From assembly GCA_017650905.1 (NCBI GenBank), contig JAGCDZ010000051.1, positions 1-59,979 on the forward strand: 59,979 nt of DNA, in the 5' to 3' direction. The DNA comes from Prevotella sp. GTDB taxonomy: Bacteria; Bacteroidota; Bacteroidia; Bacteroidales; Bacteroidaceae. The stretch's first letter is position 1. Each line of letters begins with the position of its first letter. Shown piece by piece: positions 48,555-56,864 of the stretch. The position numbers and the translations under genes were made by a program. The notes under the pieces are model-generated. The model had not been told where the DNA came from and ran no database searches. It saw only the letters and a list, made by a program, of their open reading frames with translations.

Positions 48555-50933
48555 ATGAAAAATAGAAAGCTATCACTATTGTTTCTGTTAGGCGCTTTGA
48601 CACTATGCTTCTCAGTACATGCAAAGAAAATAAAGTATGGCACGCAAGTACTTTATGATGGTAAAGCCAAAAAAAACATTCCTACCGGTGAGGGAACGCT
48701 CACGACGACTGCTGGCACGTTTACCGACATTCTTATGGGCAACTTCATGGGTGACGGCTCAGTAACTAATGCTCAGTTGAAGTTCCCCTCTGGTTGGAAA
48801 TTCAAGGGAACACTAAACTATGAGGTCGAGATTGACGGCAGCAAGGTGACTTATACGCTAAAGAACGGCGACCTCTACCTCGTGTCCGCTTCAATGGTTA
48901 AGAATGACATCTTCGACACGACACTGAAGATTGACTCACTGCATCCCGTTACATTGGTGCGAACACCCTTGCCGACAAGTATCGACCTAAAGAAGTTCGT
49001 CTTTGACTTTGTACTGCCAGGCACAATGGCCAATGACGACTTCCCCGAGGCATTGTCACTGTGGGACATCGGTGACAAAAAACAGGGCGCCATCGAAGCC
49101 AGCTGCACCATTCTGCCCACCTCCAAGGTGAACAACCCCAACGGCTTAGGAACTGATCCCATGAGAAATCTCATCGAGAAGGATTTTGCAGGCATTACCG
49201 AGCCGTGGACCTTTCTTTATAGTTCCAAAATGGTTATCATGGCCGATGGAACAAAGATTCAGAAAATGGAAACTGGCAACGAGCTCGATTTTATCATTGA
49301 GACATCTAAGGACGACATATTCATGTACCATTGGACAATGAATAGCTCGAAAATCACCCACCTGCTGAAGACGTACGGTGACGGTCGCAAGTTGGGATAT
49401 ATCGACGACGATGAATACAGTGATACCTGGATCCTTCACGAGACCGATAAGTCGCGAAAGATTGGCGATGTCATAATGAAGAATGGCAGTTTCATTATCA
49501 ATAATAATAAGTCGCTGAGGAACTACGACGTGAAGACCGTCTTTAACACTATCATGAAGTCGCAGTCGCTCGACGCTTTCAGCCCAAAACTCATCAACGG
49601 CACCATTGTCAAGGCTGACAGCAGTAAGGTCGATGTCATCAGGGGCTATACCGAGGATCAACTAAACGCCCGTGAGGAGGCCCGCCAGAAGGCCATCGAA
49701 GAGAGAACGCCACTGACACTCGAGAAGATAGACTTAACGGGCGTGTGGCGCATGAAAAACGTCAACCAACCCTTCAGCTCCTTCTCTTACTACATGCTGA
49801 CCATCAACGATGACAACACGGCCAAGCTCACACTGACTACCGACTACTATGCCACCTATGCTGTCGACTACGCCTCGCACCCTTACTACGTATCCAATGA
49901 ACAGTCGGTGATGGGTACCTATAACCTCTCTGGCGAAAACATCATCTTCAACTGGAATTATGGCGACAAAAAGGATTCGGGCATGAAACTGATGTATGAG
50001 TGCAAAGACAACTATCCCAAGTCTCTCAACAAAAAGGCTATAAAAATGTCGCGATGCTTCGACACCATGGTTAGTCAGCTCGGACAGGTCAGGGCAAGCA
50101 ACGTAAGCGAACGCTATATCACTCTAAAAGACCAGTTCTTGTTCTCACGTTTTGGCGACAATGATGCCGAGACGAAGGCTGCCCTACAGGAGCAGCGTGA
50201 AGAAAACTTCATCAAGTACTCTGTTAGCAGCGGGAACATTGAGTCGTTGCACTATCAATTCAAAGATGCTACGCTCGACATCAGTGGTGGCAAGATGACC
50301 ATCAATTATGCCAATGGTGACAAGTATGAGGGTACGGGTCATGTAGCGATCTTTGCTTCTGACGGTACGATGGCAGGCAACACTCTTGGCGACCGATTTA
50401 ACGCTTACAGTCAATTTGCCTGGGCCATTATCAACAATTCCAATATCGCCGACCTCGAGATCTACTACGATAACGGTACTCTGACCAAGGCAAACGGTAA
50501 GACGCTCACATTCACTAAGGGACTCAGTGATAAACAAAACAACCAGATAGTCCAGAACTTAGAGCGTGTTGTCGAGATGATAAACGAGACTGCGGCTGAG
50601 GAACTTAAGGTAATGAAGGCCAAGACGCTGGCCACGAAGCAGATATTGCTGTCAGAAGGCTTCGCACCTTACTATGTCAATTCCATCTTTGACAACTTCC
50701 GCATCCTGGAGGGAACGCCCCAGACACTCATCGACCGTGCCATCCAGTTAGGCTGCCACATGATACGCCACCCAGTGACACTAAGTGACGTCGAGTTCAA
50801 CGTACGTAAGAGTGGCAAAACCTATGCCATTGTCATCACTAATTACAATACGGGTGCCGATGCCTTCGATGGCTACGTCAAGTTCCATTGGGCTAGTCAT
50901 CGTGTCATTTACGTAGGCCACCAGATTAGATAA
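48555..50933 (+). CDS. Large secreted protein of unknown function with MORN-like motifs
   Basis: 792 residues with signal peptide MKNRKLSLLFLLGALTLCFSVHA. The N-terminal ~110 residues (GTQVLYDGKAKKN, TGEGTLTT, FPSGWKFKGTLNYEVEIDG) and a segment near residue 590 (NYANGDKYEGTGHVAIF) resemble MORN-type repeats (YxGxxxxGxGxxxxxxG), which often bind lipids or proteins. A central part near residue 395 (LTGVWRMKNVNQPFSSFSYYML) looks like a lipocalin-type strand pair. No catalytic motif is seen and no family is recognised. The following gene is 39 bp away in the same direction and also has a GTW motif, so they may work together. Confidence 0.7.
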   Translation: MKNRKLSLLFLLGALTLCFSVHAKKIKYGTQVLYDGKAKKNIPTGEGTLTTTAGTFTDILMGNFMGDGSVTNAQLKFPSGWKFKGTLNYEVEIDGSKVTYTLKNGDLYLVSASMVKNDIFDTTLKIDSLHPVTLVRTPLPTSIDLKKFVFDFVLPGTMANDDFPEALSLWDIGDKKQGAIEASCTILPTSKVNNPNGLGTDPMRNLIEKDFAGITEPWTFLYSSKMVIMADGTKIQKMETGNELDFIIETSKDDIFMYHWTMNSSKITHLLKTYGDGRKLGYIDDDEYSDTWILHETDKSRKIGDVIMKNGSFIINNNKSLRNYDVKTVFNTIMKSQSLDAFSPKLINGTIVKADSSKVDVIRGYTEDQLNAREEARQKAIEERTPLTLEKIDLTGVWRMKNVNQPFSSFSYYMLTINDDNTAKLTLTTDYYATYAVDYASHPYYVSNEQSVMGTYNLSGENIIFNWNYGDKKDSGMKLMYECKDNYPKSLNKKAIKMSRCFDTMVSQLGQVRASNVSERYITLKDQFLFSRFGDNDAETKAALQEQREENFIKYSVSSGNIESLHYQFKDATLDISGGKMTINYANGDKYEGTGHVAIFASDGTMAGNTLGDRFNAYSQFAWAIINNSNIADLEIYYDNGTLTKANGKTLTFTKGLSDKQNNQIVQNLERVVEMINETAAEELKVMKAKTLATKQILLSEGFAPYYVNSIFDNFRILEGTPQTLIDRAIQLGCHMIRHPVTLSDVEFNVRKSGKTYAIVITNYNTGADAFDGYVKFHWASHRVIYVGHQIR

Positions 50934-50972
50934 CCCAAGTCAATAACTCAAAAACAAATAAATACATACATA

Positions 50973-51512
50973 ATGAAAAGGAATATCATATTAGCACTCA
51001 TCCTGAAGCTAGCAACATTGACGGCATTGGCACAGGGTATCGTAGGCACCTGGGAGTCGGACGAGATTGAAGCAGAGACAGGTGGTTCTGGCACGTGCAC
51101 GTGGAAGTTTGAGCCTAATGGAAAAGCCATACAGGAGATTTACTTTCATGAATCTTTCACCAACATAAAAGGAGCCGAGCTACGCGTCATCATTACTGCC
51201 CCCGGCCTTTACTTCATTGAGGAAGAAAAGGCACTGACATTCAATTTCGACCGCAGCAAGATTGATATCAAGTTCGACTTCCTACTGGACGAAAATGAAC
51301 TGGTCAAAAACGGACTCCCTGCCGACAAGATTCCGCTATTCAAACAGTATCTGAACGAGCAGATGCAGGGCAAAAGGGAACAACTGAAGATGTTGATAAA
51401 ACAGTCGGCTATTGTGCAGGTACTCTACAACGATGGTAGACAGATGGTCTTCGCCAGTCCACAGGATGATTTCTGGAAGGGACGCAATGAGATGTTCCGC
51501 ATTATAAAGTAA
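50973..51512 (+). CDS. Small secreted lipocalin-like protein
   Basis: 179 residues, signal peptide MKRNIILALILKLATLTALA. The first mature motif, IVGTWESDEIEAETGGSGTC then TWKFEPNGKA, matches the opening strands of bacterial lipocalin-like domains. A helix-rich part (LFKQYLNEQMQGKREQLKML) and a last strand follow (VLYNDGRQMVFAS). Ligand unknown. Likely in an operon with the 792-residue protein. Confidence 0.7.
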   Translation: MKRNIILALILKLATLTALAQGIVGTWESDEIEAETGGSGTCTWKFEPNGKAIQEIYFHESFTNIKGAELRVIITAPGLYFIEEEKALTFNFDRSKIDIKFDFLLDENELVKNGLPADKIPLFKQYLNEQMQGKREQLKMLIKQSAIVQVLYNDGRQMVFASPQDDFWKGRNEMFRIIK

Positions 51513-51689
51513 CGGAATCACTATGGAAGGTTCCCAATGATCATTTTGACGCAGAGAACCATCATGTGTTGGGTTGATTAGTATGCTGCATGAAGTCATC
51601 TTTTAGAAATACAGCGCTACGTGTGGGCAAATAAAGCGGAAAATCTCTATTGACAGTTAGATTATAAGAAACGAATAAATTAGGAATAT

Positions 51690-51714
51690 GCCGAAAATCC
51701 TATGAAGAGTAGGC
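51690..51714 (+). repeat. 25-bp recurrent element, copy C
   Basis: GCCGAAAATCCTATGAAGAG then TAGGC; 23 of 25 identical to copy A. It lies 15 nt before the ATG at 51730. Confidence 0.75.
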
Positions 51715-51729
51715 AAAAATGTAACATTT

Positions 51730-52185
51730 ATGAAAACAATTAATTTTATTTTAATGGTGATGATTATGGCTTGCCTAACATCGTGTGGAGAATCTGGAAA
51801 AAATGATGAAGTTAAACTAACTGTCGAGGTTGACCTTGGTGCGCTTGGAGAATATCTAAATTTTGATGATGAAGTAATCATCAAGAAAGAAGAGATTGAA
51901 GAAGATGGGGAAATAGTTCTCAAATCGTCTTTGGGAGCTAATGTAAGTAAGTCGGTCGCATCAAATCTCTCGTTTGACTTTGAAGCTGATATTCTTGATA
52001 AAGATCATATCAAGATTGCAGATTTTCTTAGTTACGATATGGAGAGTAAATCTGATTATGACAATGGGGATTATCATTACATTCTTTTTGCAGGCACAAA
52101 AAGGGCAATTGTGAATGAGGGCGAAAATACGACATTTTTTTCATATTCCAGTAGCATAAAGATTGTTAATGAGCAGAAAATTTAA
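51730..52185 (+). CDS. Small lipoprotein of unknown function
   Basis: 151 residues. MKTINFILMVMIMACLTSCGES gives a clear lipobox. The rest is acidic and beta-rich (VKLTVEVDLGALGEYLNFDDEVIIKKEE; KSVASNLSFDFEADIL), with no recognised domain. Low G+C and no consensus promoter; the 25-bp element is directly upstream. It is the last gene of the accessory island. Confidence 0.68.
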   Translation: MKTINFILMVMIMACLTSCGESGKNDEVKLTVEVDLGALGEYLNFDDEVIIKKEEIEEDGEIVLKSSLGANVSKSVASNLSFDFEADILDKDHIKIADFLSYDMESKSDYDNGDYHYILFAGTKRAIVNEGENTTFFSYSSSIKIVNEQKI

Positions 52186-52278
52186 TGGAAAATGCTTCGT
52201 TGGATATTCACATGGAGCAAGGAGGGAAAGAAAACCAGTGCAAGGTCATTATAAACTTTGTTAAAATAGCTGCCTCGG

Positions 52279-52298
52279 AATATATCTATTGATATATT
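52279..52298. promoter_or_regulatory. Perfect palindrome upstream of RND efflux operon (candidate operator)
   Basis: AATATATC-TATT-GATATATT. It covers the -33 region of the promoter with -7 box TACCTTTG at 52304-52311. Size and position suit a TetR-like or similar dimeric repressor, but no such gene is in the window. Confidence 0.55.
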
Positions 52299-52303
52299 TT
52301 TCG

Positions 52304-52311
52304 TACCTTTG
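52304..52311 (+). promoter_or_regulatory. -7 element of RND efflux operon
   Basis: TACCTTTG. The -33 region is occupied by the palindrome and lacks a TTTG, which suggests activator dependence or a weak promoter. The leader to the ATG at 52394 is ~75 nt. Confidence 0.6.
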
Positions 52312-52354
52312 CACCTCGGAAACTACAGAGCACCTTGGAAGTTTTCGAGGTGCT
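52311..52354 (+). promoter_or_regulatory. Leader hairpin with two competing 5' arms
   Basis: AGCACCTTG (52329-52337) pairs with CGAGGTGCT (52346-52354; nine pairs including T-G). An upstream GCACCTCG (52311-52318) is a perfect match to the same 3' arm. If transcription starts near 52318, most of the first arm would be missing from the RNA, so its meaning depends on the true start site. Confidence 0.4.
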
Positions 52355-52393
52355 ATTGGTTTTGATACGTATTAAACAAAATAGTTTTTAAGT

Positions 52394-53572
52394 ATGAAAA
52401 AGAACAAGATTTTGATGTTTGCTGCCGCAGCAGTGCTGTTTGCATCGTGCGGTGGCGGCGGTGGTCGTCCTACGTTTGGCGACAACGAGTATCCGGTCGT
52501 GACGGTCGGTACGTCAAGTACCCAGATGCAGACCACTTATCCTGCTACTATCAAGGGTGTGCAGGATGTACAGATCAGCCCGAAGGTACAGGGATTCATT
52601 ACACAGATTAACGTGAAGGAAGGTCAGGCGGTAGGTGCCGGACAAGTTCTGTTTGTGCTTGACAATGCGACCTATCAGGCCCAGGTGCGCCAGTCGCAGG
52701 CTCAGGTGAACACGGCCCAGGCTTCGTGCAACACGTCGAAGCTGTCGTTTGAGAATGCCCAGAAGTTGTATGAGAACAAGGTGATCGGCGACTTCGAACT
52801 GCAGTCGGCCACCAACAGCTACGAGAGTGCGAAGGCAGCTTTGGCTTTGGCTCAGGCCGGTCTGGCTTCGGCCAAGGAGATGCTGAGCTTCTGCTATGTG
52901 AAGAGTCCTGCTGCCGGTGTGGTAGGCACGCTGCCTTATAAGAAAGGTACTTTGGTGAATACCGCTTCGGTGCTGACCACCGTGTCGAACAACTCGCAGA
53001 TGGAGGTCTACTTCTCACTGACAGAGAAGGACGCGCTGCTGATGGCGCAGGCCGAGGGAGGCCAGAAGGCTGCCCTGGGTGCTATGCCTAACGTGCAGTT
53101 GCAGCTGGCCGACGGTTCTGTCTATGCCCACGAGGGAAAGGTGACGAAGATGAGCGGTGTGATCGACCCTGCCACGGGTTCGATTCAGGTAATCGCCCTC
53201 TTCCCCAATCCTGAGCGTATGCTGAAGAGCGGCGGCTCTGGCTCGATCATCATCCCGAAGAGCAACTCATCGGCTATCGTGATCCCGCAGGCATGTGTCT
53301 CGGAGGTTCAGAACAAGAAGTTCGTCTACCTCCTGGGCAAGGATAACAAGGTGAAGTACACCGAAATTCAGGTAGACCCGCAGACCGATGGTAACAATTA
53401 TATCGTGACCGACGGTCTGAAGGTGGGTGACAAGTATGTCACGAATGGTATCACCAAGCTGAACGATGGCATGGAGATCGTGCCCATCACGCCTGAGCGC
53501 TATCAGCAGAAGATCCAGGAGCAGGCTAAGGCTATGAGTGCCGGCGACATCGTGGACGCGATGAAAAAATAA
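52394..53572 (+). CDS. RND efflux periplasmic adaptor (HlyD/AcrA family) lipoprotein
   Basis: 392 residues. Lipobox LFASCGGGGG. Barrel-sandwich half-motifs (ISPKVQGFITQINVKEGQAVGAGQVLF and VKSPAAGVVGTLPYKKGTLV) flank a short helical hairpin (~95-165, Gln/Ala-rich), followed by the beta-barrel and membrane-proximal domains. It links the inner-membrane pump 30 bp downstream to the outer-membrane channel. Substrate range cannot be inferred. Confidence 0.93.
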   Translation: MKKNKILMFAAAAVLFASCGGGGGRPTFGDNEYPVVTVGTSSTQMQTTYPATIKGVQDVQISPKVQGFITQINVKEGQAVGAGQVLFVLDNATYQAQVRQSQAQVNTAQASCNTSKLSFENAQKLYENKVIGDFELQSATNSYESAKAALALAQAGLASAKEMLSFCYVKSPAAGVVGTLPYKKGTLVNTASVLTTVSNNSQMEVYFSLTEKDALLMAQAEGGQKAALGAMPNVQLQLADGSVYAHEGKVTKMSGVIDPATGSIQVIALFPNPERMLKSGGSGSIIIPKSNSSAIVIPQACVSEVQNKKFVYLLGKDNKVKYTEIQVDPQTDGNNYIVTDGLKVGDKYVTNGITKLNDGMEIVPITPERYQQKIQEQAKAMSAGDIVDAMKK

Positions 53573-53602
53573 GTAGAATTAAATTCTTAAATTTTTAAAG
53601 AA

Positions 53603-56600
53603 ATGACTTTTACGAATTTTATCAAACGCCCGGTGCTGTCGACGGTGATTTCTATCCTCATCGTCTTGCTGGGTTTTATCGGACTGGTATCGCTGCCTAT
53701 TGAGCAGTATCCAGATATTGCACCGCCAACCGTTGCGGTGTTCACCAGTTATCCTGGTGCTGATGCGGAGACGGTGAAGAACTCCGTGATTGTGCCGTTG
53801 GAAGAGAGTATCAACGGTGTGGAAGGTATGGACTACCTGAGTTCGTCGGCTTCCTCTGGTTCGGCCAGCATCTCTGTGCTGTTCCGCCAGGGCATGAATG
53901 CCGATATGTGTGCTGTGAACGTGCAGAACCGTGTGCAGCAGGCCCTGGCGCTTTTGCCCGCCGAGGTGACGCGTATCGGTGTGACCGTCATGAAGCGCCA
54001 AACATCGCAGGTGATGATGTTCACACTGACGTCTGAGGACGGCCGTTACGATGACCAGTTCCTGACGAACTATAACAACATCAACATCATCCCTGCCATC
54101 AAACGTATTCAGGGTGTGGGCGATGTGCAGAGTCCGGGTCTGAAGACCTATTCTATGCGTATCTGGCTGAAGCCCGACGTGATGAAACAGTACAACCTGA
54201 TGCCTTCTGACATCAGCGGCGTGCTGGCTGAGCAGAACATTGAGGCTGCGCCGGGTAAATTTGGCGAGGATGCCGATGTGGCCTATGAGTACTCGTTGCG
54301 CTATACCGGTCGTCTGAAAACCCCCGAGGAATTTGGCGACATCATCATTCAGAGCAAGGCCGATGGTACGACTTTGAAACTTAAGGATGTGGCCAAGATC
54401 GAACTGGGCGGTCAGCAGTATTCGGTCTCGATGAGAAACAACAATCTGCCATCTGTGATGGGTATGGTGCAGCAGATTGCCGGTTCTAACGCCAACGAGA
54501 TTGCCAAGCAGGTGAAAGCCGAGTTGGAAGAGCAGGCCAAACTGTTCCCTCCAGGCATGACATATAAAATCAACTACGATGTGACAGAGTTCCTGTATGC
54601 CTCTATCGAAGAGGTGGTATTCACGCTGTTCTTCACGTTGGTACTCGTGTTCCTCGTCATCTACGTGTTCCTGCAGGACTGGCGTTCGACACTCATCCCG
54701 TTGATTGCTGTGCCGGTATCGCTGATCGGTACGTTCTTCTTCCTGAATTTGTTCGGTTTCTCCATCAACTTGCTGACGCTGTCGGCCTTGCTCTTGGCCA
54801 TCGCCATTGTGGTCGATGATGCCATCGTGGTGGTCGAGGCCGTACATGCGAAGTTGGATCAGGGCTATAAGTCGTCGCTGACGGCCTCAATCGATGCCAT
54901 GAACGAGATTTCGGGAGCCATCATCTCCATCACGCTGGTGATGGCGTCGGTGTTTATCCCCGTGTCGTTCATCGGTGGTACCTCGGGAACGTTCTACCGT
55001 GAGTTCGGTGTGACGATGGCTATCTCCATCTTCATCTCGGCGCTGAACGCGCTGACGCTGTCGCCGGCTCTCTGTGCCATCTTCCTGAAGCCGCACGACG
55101 AGAACGGTCATGAGAAGAAGATGTCGATGGTCGACCGTTTCCATGCCTCATTCAATACCGCCTATGACAAGGTGCTGGGCAAATATAAGAAAAGTGTGGA
55201 AAAAATGGTGCGGAAGCCGCTGGCCATCGGTATCACCGTGATTATCGGTATCGCCGTGCTGGTGACGACGCTGTTTACCACGAAGACTGGTCTTGTGCCT
55301 TCCGAGGATACAGGTACGCTGTTCTGTACTATCTCTATGCCGCCAGCAACCTCTGTGGCGCGCACCCGTCAGGTGATCGACGAGGTGGACAAGATCCTTG
55401 CAGCCGACCCCGCCATCCAGAGCCGCGAGCAGATTCAGGGTTATAACTTCATTGCCGGTGCCGGTAGTGACCAGGCCACATTTATCCTGAAGCTGAAGCC
55501 TTTCTCTGAGCGTCAGAGGGGATTCTGGTGGAAGTTATCGGGACTGTGGCAGGGCGACGGTGTATTCCGTTTCTTCCTCGACCCGATGAGTGCCGATGGC
55601 GTGGTGGCCCAGATTTTCATCAAGACGGCCCATATCAAAGATGCCTCTATCCTGGCATTCTCACCGCCTATGATTCCCGGCTTCTCAGCCAATAGCGGTG
55701 TGTCGCTGGTAATGCAGGACCGTACTGGTGGCGATCTGAACCGATTCTTTGATATCACAAAAGATTTCATCGCTGAGCTCAACAAGCGCCCCGAAATCCA
55801 GATGGCTCAGACTTCCTATAACCCGAGTTATCCGCAGTATATGGTTCACGTTGATGTGGCTAAGTGTAAGCAGAGCGGTATCTCGCCCTCTACGATCCTC
55901 ACCACGTTGCAAGGTTATTATGGTGGTCTCTATGCCTCGAACTTCAATGCCTACGGTAAGCTCTACCGTGTGATGATCCAGGCCTCGCCCGAGACCCGCA
56001 TGACGGAAGAGTCGCTTAATAATATATATGTACGTACGCCAGCGGGTATGGCGCCCATTCAGGAGTACTGTAATCTGGAGCGTGTCTATGGCCCGACCAA
56101 TATCAACCGCTTCAATCTGTTTACGTCGATCAACGTGACAGCCACCGTAGCTGACGGCTATTCTACCGGTGAGGCCATCAAGGCTGTAGAGGAGATCGGT
56201 GAGAATATTCTGCCCGCTGGCTATACCTACGATTACTCCGGTCTGACACGTGAGGAAGCCAAGTCATCGAATACCACGGGTATTATCTTCCTGTTGTGTA
56301 TCGTGTTCATCTATCTGATCCTGTCGGCACAGTACGAGTCGTATATCCTGCCGTTGTGTGTGATCCTCTCTGTACCTTTCGGACTGGCTGGCTGTTTCCT
56401 CTTCACGATGATCTTCGGCCACGCCAACGATATCTACATGCAGATCTCGCTCATCATGCTGATCGGTCTGTTGGCTAAGAACGCCATCCTGATTGTGCAG
56501 TTCGCCCTCGAGCGCCGTGCAACGGGTATGGCCATCTCATGGTCGGCCGTGCTGGGTGCTGCTGCCCGTCTGCGTCCTATCCTTATGACGTCTCTGGCTA

Positions 56601-56863
56601 TGGTGATTGGACTGTTGCCGATGATGTTTGCCACGGGAGTGGGTAAGAATGGTAACCAGACCTTGGGTGCTGCTGCCGTGGGCGGTATGCTTATCGGTAC
56701 ACTGTTGCAGATCTTCGTTGTACCCACGCTCTTCGTCATCTTCCAGTCCTTGCAGGAGAAGTTCCGTCCGATGAAGTTCGAGGATGAGGAGAATCAGGAG
56801 GTAGCCGCCGAGCTGGCTCAGTATGCACATGCGAAACCCGTTGATTATGAATTGGAAAAGTAA
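53603..56863 (+). CDS. RND multidrug efflux transporter (AcrB/HAE1 family)
   Basis: 1086 residues, about 12 transmembrane helices, with two large periplasmic loops. Hallmarks: FIKRPVLSTVISILIVLLG, proton-relay Asp pair in AIVVDDAIVVVEAV (helix 4), GVVAQIFIKTAH in the second loop and RLRPILMTSLAMVIGLLPMM in the last part. Compared with related pumps it has an extra Trp/Phe-rich stretch near residue 635 (RQRGFWWKLSGLWQGDGVFR) in the second loop, close to the drug-entry region. It ends 1 bp before the outer-membrane factor start. Confidence 0.95.
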   Translation: MTFTNFIKRPVLSTVISILIVLLGFIGLVSLPIEQYPDIAPPTVAVFTSYPGADAETVKNSVIVPLEESINGVEGMDYLSSSASSGSASISVLFRQGMNADMCAVNVQNRVQQALALLPAEVTRIGVTVMKRQTSQVMMFTLTSEDGRYDDQFLTNYNNINIIPAIKRIQGVGDVQSPGLKTYSMRIWLKPDVMKQYNLMPSDISGVLAEQNIEAAPGKFGEDADVAYEYSLRYTGRLKTPEEFGDIIIQSKADGTTLKLKDVAKIELGGQQYSVSMRNNNLPSVMGMVQQIAGSNANEIAKQVKAELEEQAKLFPPGMTYKINYDVTEFLYASIEEVVFTLFFTLVLVFLVIYVFLQDWRSTLIPLIAVPVSLIGTFFFLNLFGFSINLLTLSALLLAIAIVVDDAIVVVEAVHAKLDQGYKSSLTASIDAMNEISGAIISITLVMASVFIPVSFIGGTSGTFYREFGVTMAISIFISALNALTLSPALCAIFLKPHDENGHEKKMSMVDRFHASFNTAYDKVLGKYKKSVEKMVRKPLAIGITVIIGIAVLVTTLFTTKTGLVPSEDTGTLFCTISMPPATSVARTRQVIDEVDKILAADPAIQSREQIQGYNFIAGAGSDQATFILKLKPFSERQRGFWWKLSGLWQGDGVFRFFLDPMSADGVVAQIFIKTAHIKDASILAFSPPMIPGFSANSGVSLVMQDRTGGDLNRFFDITKDFIAELNKRPEIQMAQTSYNPSYPQYMVHVDVAKCKQSGISPSTILTTLQGYYGGLYASNFNAYGKLYRVMIQASPETRMTEESLNNIYVRTPAGMAPIQEYCNLERVYGPTNINRFNLFTSINVTATVADGYSTGEAIKAVEEIGENILPAGYTYDYSGLTREEAKSSNTTGIIFLLCIVFIYLILSAQYESYILPLCVILSVPFGLAGCFLFTMIFGHANDIYMQISLIMLIGLLAKNAILIVQFALERRATGMAISWSAVLGAAARLRPILMTSLAMVIGLLPMMFATGVGKNGNQTLGAAAVGGMLIGTLLQIFVVPTLFVIFQSLQEKFRPMKFEDEENQEVAAELAQYAHAKPVDYELEK

Positions 56864-56864
56864 T

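Noticed and set aside
53579-54847. 422-residue antisense ORF inside the RND pump gene, rich in His/Gln/Arg
   Set aside because: Composition is typical of reverse-frame translation of a G+C-balanced gene; the plus-strand pump is unambiguous.
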